A stretch of DNA of 28,617 bases, taken from assembly GCA_002343505.1 (NCBI GenBank), contig DDQZ01000073.1, forward strand, positions 1 through 28,617, written 5' to 3'. Position numbers and translations under genes: made by a program. The stretch's first letter is position 1. Each line of letters begins with the position of its first letter. The notes below the pieces were generated by a model. It was not told the DNA's origin. It did no database searches and saw nothing but the letters and a program-made list of their open reading frames with translations. Of this stretch, positions 24,951 through 28,617 are shown piece after piece. This DNA is from Verrucomicrobiaceae bacterium UBA2429. Its GTDB lineage: Bacteria > Verrucomicrobiota > Verrucomicrobiia > Verrucomicrobiales > Verrucomicrobiaceae.

Positions 24951-26441
24951 ATGCCCGGAACTGACACCGAACCCGCCGCAACCGAGACGCCGGACATGCC
25001 CCGGCGCTGGGGCATCGGCCTGAATGTGCTGCTGCAGGTGCTGCTGGCGGCCGCCATCTTCGCCGGGGTGAACCGCCTCAGCTACCGCCACCACACCCGC
25101 TGGGACCTCAGCCCGCAGCAGAGCTACACCCTCAGCCCGGTGACATTGAACTACCTCTCCCGGCTGCCCAAGGATGTCTTCATCGCCAATGTCTTCGCCC
25201 GTGACGGCAAGCTCTACGGGGATGTCGAGGCCCTGCTGGAGTCCTACCGGGCGAACGGACGCGGACGCATCCGCGTGCGCTCCATTGACCCGCTGCGCGA
25301 CATCGAGCGCGCCGAGGAGCTCAAGGCCGACACCGGCCTCGCGCTCGACCAGAACGGCGTGGTCATCCGCTCCGGCAGCCGCACCCGCTTCATCCGCGAG
25401 GAGGAGATGGTTGTGCGCGGACCCGGCACGGAGGCCGTGCGGCCCGTGAGCGAGTTCCGCGGCGAGGACGCCGTGACCTCCGCCATCATCAATGTCGTCG
25501 AGGGCGAGCAGCGGAAATTTTTCGTCATCGTCGGCAAGGGCGCGCGCACCGAGGCGGCCCTGGTGGACGCCATGACCGCCATCGGCGAGCTGGGCCGCCA
25601 GCAGAATTTCCAGCTCCTGCCGCTCAACCTGGCCGAGGTCAGCCGCGTGCCCGAGGACGCCGACGGCGTCGTCCTGGCAGGCATCCGCTATGATTTCACC
25701 GCGCGCGAGATGGCCATGCTCAAAGACTACTGGGAGGGCAGGCGCGCGGGCCTTCTCGTGCTGCTCGACCCCGAGGCCGAGACCCCGCGCCTGAACGCCT
25801 TCCTCGGCATGCATGGCGTGCGCCCGCGCGCCGACCGCGTCCTTTACGCCGAGAGCACCAGCACCGGCCGGCGCAAGGAATTCTCCGTGCGGGCGGTCTT
25901 CGACAACGAGTCACCCATCACTCTTCCGCTTTCCACCTCGAACACCACCCTGCCCGGCCAGACGCAGTCCCTTGATCTCACCTTCGACGACCCCTACCTG
26001 CAAAATCAAAACATCGTCGTCCACCCGCTCATCGGCGCCTCCGAGCGCTACTGGGGCGAGCGCAACTACCTCGAGGAGATGCCCGTCGCCGACGAGGCCG
26101 ACACGCGCGAGGACATCTTCCTCGCCGCCTCCGTCGAGCGCGGCAGCGTGCTGGAGGAGAGCCTGCGCGTGGACACCTGCCGCATGGTCGTGGTGGCGAA
26201 CTCCGCGCTCCTCGACCAGAAAACCGCCCTCGGCGTGAACCGCGACTTTGTCTCCGCCAGCCTGAACTGGCTCATCAACCGCGACCGCCTCATGGGCATC
26301 ACCCCCAAGGTCAAAAAGAACTACCGCATCCAGCTCACCCCGCGCCAGGGCGAGCTCATCTTCTGGATGACCACCTGCGTCTTTCCAGCCCTTGTCCTCG
26401 TGCTCGGCTTGATGGTCTGGGCCTCCCGCCGCGCCTCCTGA
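24951..26441 (+). CDS. GldG-like ABC transporter auxiliary protein
   Basis: A 496-residue protein starting at ATG 24951. One hydrophobic segment near the N-terminus (about 21-39, LNVLLQVLLAAAIFAGVN) and one at the C-terminus (about 468-488) flank a large extracytoplasmic region. The text fits the ABC-type 'auxiliary' family that includes GldG: RHHTRWDLSPQQSYTLSPVT, which introduces the domain, then DVFIANVFARDGKLYGDVEALLE, and a long region with VVLAGIRYDFTAREMAMLKDYW. GldG-type proteins work with an ABC permease and ATPase (GldF/GldA in gliding Bacteroidota), but neither is encoded next to it here. The following DUF4340 gene starts 9 bases downstream and is its usual companion. The transported or handled substrate is unknown. 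Confidence 0.82.
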   Translation: MPGTDTEPAATETPDMPRRWGIGLNVLLQVLLAAAIFAGVNRLSYRHHTRWDLSPQQSYTLSPVTLNYLSRLPKDVFIANVFARDGKLYGDVEALLESYRANGRGRIRVRSIDPLRDIERAEELKADTGLALDQNGVVIRSGSRTRFIREEEMVVRGPGTEAVRPVSEFRGEDAVTSAIINVVEGEQRKFFVIVGKGARTEAALVDAMTAIGELGRQQNFQLLPLNLAEVSRVPEDADGVVLAGIRYDFTAREMAMLKDYWEGRRAGLLVLLDPEAETPRLNAFLGMHGVRPRADRVLYAESTSTGRRKEFSVRAVFDNESPITLPLSTSNTTLPGQTQSLDLTFDDPYLQNQNIVVHPLIGASERYWGERNYLEEMPVADEADTREDIFLAASVERGSVLEESLRVDTCRMVVVANSALLDQKTALGVNRDFVSASLNWLINRDRLMGITPKVKKNYRIQLTPRQGELIFWMTTCVFPALVLVLGLMVWASRRAS

Positions 26442-26450
26442 CCCGCCGCC

Positions 26451-28265
26451 ATGAACCCGCGCTCGACCCTGCTGCTCTTCCTGCTCGCCGCCGCGCTCGG
26501 CGCCGTCATCCTCGGCGTCGAAAAATACCTCCCCTCAACCCTCGAGCTGCGGGAGATGAAGCGCGGGCCGGTGAAATTCGACACGCGCCTCGTCACTGCC
26601 ATCGAGATCGAGTCCGGCGGCGACGGCATCAGCCTCGCCCTCCGGGACGGGCGCTGGCGCGTGCAGCGCCCCTTTGACGACCTGGCCGACCCCGAGCGCG
26701 TCCTCAAACTCCTGGCCGAAATCCCCGCCATCGGCTGGATCCAGCGCGTGCGCCAGGACGAGTTCGACGGCGACGGCTGGGCCAAAACCTCCCTCGACAA
26801 ACCCCGCCACCACATCCGCCTCCTGGCCGGGGAGCGGGAGATCCTCGACCTCGCCGTCGGCGCCGTCTCCCCGGTCGAGGGCGCTCATTACCTCTCCGTC
26901 CGCCAGCCAGGGCGCACGGACGGGACCGCCAGCTACGTCTCCCGCACCACCCTGCCCGACCTCTTGAAGACAAAGCCCGAGGACTGGCGCGACGCCAAGC
27001 TCCTGCGCCTGGCCGCCGCCAAAGTCATCAGTCTCAAGCTCGGCCAGAACGGCGGGCAGATCGAGCTGGCGCGCGCCGGAGACCAGCGGCCCTGGGCGCT
27101 GGTCAAGCCCCTGCGCGCGCGGGTCGGCAAGGAAAAGGTGGACGGCCTGCTCTCCACCCTCCTCAACCTGGAGATCACCGGCGTGCTCGACGCCCCGCCA
27201 GCGCCAGCCGGCGAGGACACTGCGGGCTCGTCTTTAAAGATCACCGCCTCCACCTCCGGCCCGCCGGAGGAGGTCTTTGAGATCACGCTGACCAGGCCGG
27301 GTGAGGACGCCGCCCAGACACGCGCCGTCTGCGGCCACCGCGGCTTCGTCTTCACCGTGCGCTCGGACACGCTCAAGGATCTCTGGTCGCAGCCCAATGA
27401 CCTGCGCGACCGCATGCTCGCCCGCATTGACGGCCAGAATGTCTCCGCCATCCGGATCGAGTCCCTCCTTTTCCCCGAGGTCGGCCTGGAGAAAAAGGAC
27501 GGCTCCTGGTACTTGAGCCGCCATCAAAAGTGGGAGCCCGCCAACGGCGAGCGCGTGCTGCGCTTCTTCGAGGCGCTCAACACCCATGACATCCTCGAAT
27601 TCACCGCCGACTCCGCCGCCAACCTCGTCCCCTACGGCCTCGACAAGCCCTTCCTGAAAGTGCGCTGGACCGAGTCCGGCGCGGAGCACAGCCTGCTCTT
27701 TGGCAAGGACGCGGAGGGCGCCGCCTTTTTCGCCAAGCACGGTGACGAGCCCAGCATCTACCGCATCGAGGCCTCCCTCCTCCCCTCCATCCCGCAGGAC
27801 AGCATCAAATGGAAGGGCCTCGGCGCCCTGCGCTTCTCCCAGTTCGCCCTGCGCCGCATCACCCTCGCCGCCGGCTCCGCCCCGCCCACCGTGCTCGACT
27901 ATGATCCCTCCACCGCCCAGTGGACCGGCCAGCGCGCCGGGCGTGACATCACCGGCATGATAGACCGCGTCAAAGCCGACACCCTCGCCGGAAAGCTCGC
28001 CAAATTCACCGTCCAGGACTGGTCGGCGGACATCACCGCCGCCATCCACGCCCTGCGCCAGCCCGCCGTCCAGGTCCGCGTCACCCTCGGCGAGCCCGGC
28101 GTCAGCACCGGCCCCACCCGCGAGACCCTGCTGAAATTCGCCCCCACCCAGGAGGGCATGGACACCGCCCTCTGGTTCGGCCAGGTGGACAACGGCCCCG
28201 ACGTCTTCTACATCACCCGCACCGCCCTCATGGACCTCCTGGCCCCCGTCTTCAAACCGGAGTGA
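26451..28265 (+). CDS. DUF4340-domain membrane-anchored protein
   Basis: A 604-residue protein with a single N-terminal membrane anchor (about residues 5-22, STLLLFLLAAALGAVILG) and the rest outside the cytoplasm. Repeated beta-rich units of the DUF4340 type are visible: DGRWRVQRPFDDLADPERVLKLLAEI, RPWALVKPLRARVGKEKVDGLLSTL and DGSWYLSRHQKWEPANGERVLRFFEAL share the pattern 'W-x-L/V ... P ... A/G ... V-x-x-L/F'. Such proteins habitually follow GldG-like genes; the 9-base gap indicates co-transcription and joint action in the envelope. The function of DUF4340 is not known. The gene is followed by a repeat array with no further gene in the window. Confidence 0.85.
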   Translation: MNPRSTLLLFLLAAALGAVILGVEKYLPSTLELREMKRGPVKFDTRLVTAIEIESGGDGISLALRDGRWRVQRPFDDLADPERVLKLLAEIPAIGWIQRVRQDEFDGDGWAKTSLDKPRHHIRLLAGEREILDLAVGAVSPVEGAHYLSVRQPGRTDGTASYVSRTTLPDLLKTKPEDWRDAKLLRLAAAKVISLKLGQNGGQIELARAGDQRPWALVKPLRARVGKEKVDGLLSTLLNLEITGVLDAPPAPAGEDTAGSSLKITASTSGPPEEVFEITLTRPGEDAAQTRAVCGHRGFVFTVRSDTLKDLWSQPNDLRDRMLARIDGQNVSAIRIESLLFPEVGLEKKDGSWYLSRHQKWEPANGERVLRFFEALNTHDILEFTADSAANLVPYGLDKPFLKVRWTESGAEHSLLFGKDAEGAAFFAKHGDEPSIYRIEASLLPSIPQDSIKWKGLGALRFSQFALRRITLAAGSAPPTVLDYDPSTAQWTGQRAGRDITGMIDRVKADTLAGKLAKFTVQDWSADITAAIHALRQPAVQVRVTLGEPGVSTGPTRETLLKFAPTQEGMDTALWFGQVDNGPDVFYITRTALMDLLAPVFKPE

Positions 28266-28320
28266 GGCGCCAGCGCTGGACGCGGCAGTGAAAACGCCCG
28301 GCTTGAGCGCCGGAGAAAAA

Positions 28321-28617
28321 CCTTCGGGGTGGTTTCTTGGTGCCTCCGGGCATCCTCGCCGCAGCCTTCGGGTGGTTCATCGGTGCCTCCAGGTGCCCTC
28401 GCCGCAGCCTTCGGGGTGGTTCACCGGGCCTCCGGGCACCCTCGCCGCAGCCTTCAGGGTGGTTCATCGGTGCCTCCGGGCACCCTCGCCGCAGCCTTCG
28501 GGGTGGTTCATCGGTGCCTCCGGGCACCCTCGCCGCAGCCTTCGGGGTGGTTCATCGGTGCCTCCGGGCACCCCTTCACCACCCCCAAGGCACCCTTTCA
28601 CCACCCCCAGGGCACCC
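28321..28617. repeat. tandem repeat array, unit 43-44 bp, continuing past the window
   Basis: Five full units start at 28321, 28365, 28408, 28451 and 28495 (44, 43, 43, 44 and 44 bp), with a partial sixth from 28539 that changes at about 28574 into a shorter, ~22-bp related unit (CCTTCACCACCCCCAAGG-like). Units begin CCTTCGGGGTGGTT and end CTCGCCGCAG. Most units carry the small hairpin GGTGCC-TCCG-GGCACC. The length is not a multiple of three and no spacers occur, so this is neither coding nor CRISPR. The start of the gap (28266-28320) has only a weak CCGGC/GCCGG hairpin followed by a run of A. Confidence 0.9.

Noticed and set aside
28321..28617. CRISPR array.
   Set aside because: Units follow each other directly with no unique spacers, and no cas genes are present.

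Overview
The window is GC-rich, chromosomal and almost fully coding, and it looks like a member of the Verrucomicrobiota (Verrucomicrobiaceae/Prosthecobacter-like). The grounds are the secreted 'planctomycete-type' cytochrome proteins (a PSD1/DUF1549-DUF1553 protein, a PPC-domain protein and a cytochrome-WD40 protein), the rarity of Shine-Dalgarno sequences, and the housekeeping gene set. The lineage is inferred from gene content only; no rRNA or other phylogenetic marker was available.

Layout. (1) 1-283 is the 3' end of nuoF (respiratory complex I). (2) 260-1249 carries a divergent kinase-fold gene lying between two copies of a 25-bp direct repeat, one of which is the very end of nuoF. This looks like a small inserted cassette. 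(3) 1271-4009 holds a divergent pair: a secreted haem-c/QW-repeat protein (minus) and the intramembrane protease rseP (plus). (4) 4066-13461 is a same-strand run of secreted redox/surface proteins (DUF1549/DUF1553, PPC, cytochrome-WD40). It is interrupted at 6262-8961 by a compositionally different block: a discoidin-like lipoprotein, a nucleotidyltransferase with a small partner (toxin-antitoxin-like layout) and a serine beta-lactamase-fold enzyme. (5) 13462-14122 holds the C-terminal remnant of an IS630-type transposase. (6) 14123-15040 is a TlpA/thioredoxin-like protein (minus). (7) 15145-18917 is the operon-like series miaA-aroB-IlvD/Edd sugar-acid dehydratase, ended by a strong bidirectional terminator. 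(8) 19063-24760 is a minus-strand series read as ndk, cinA, a DedA/VTT membrane protein, purT and a secreted alpha/beta hydrolase. (9) 24951-28265 is a plus-strand pair, a GldG-like ABC auxiliary protein and a DUF4340 protein. (10) 28321-28617 is an intergenic array of about 44-bp tandem repeats running off the window.

The most promising signals are the 25-bp repeat-bounded kinase cassette, the nucleotidyltransferase plus 101-residue partner pair, a recurring TAGnTTTG-type element placed so close to several ATG codons that leaderless transcription is suggested, and the terminal tandem repeat array. All functional calls come from reading translated sequence and motifs; no database search was possible.
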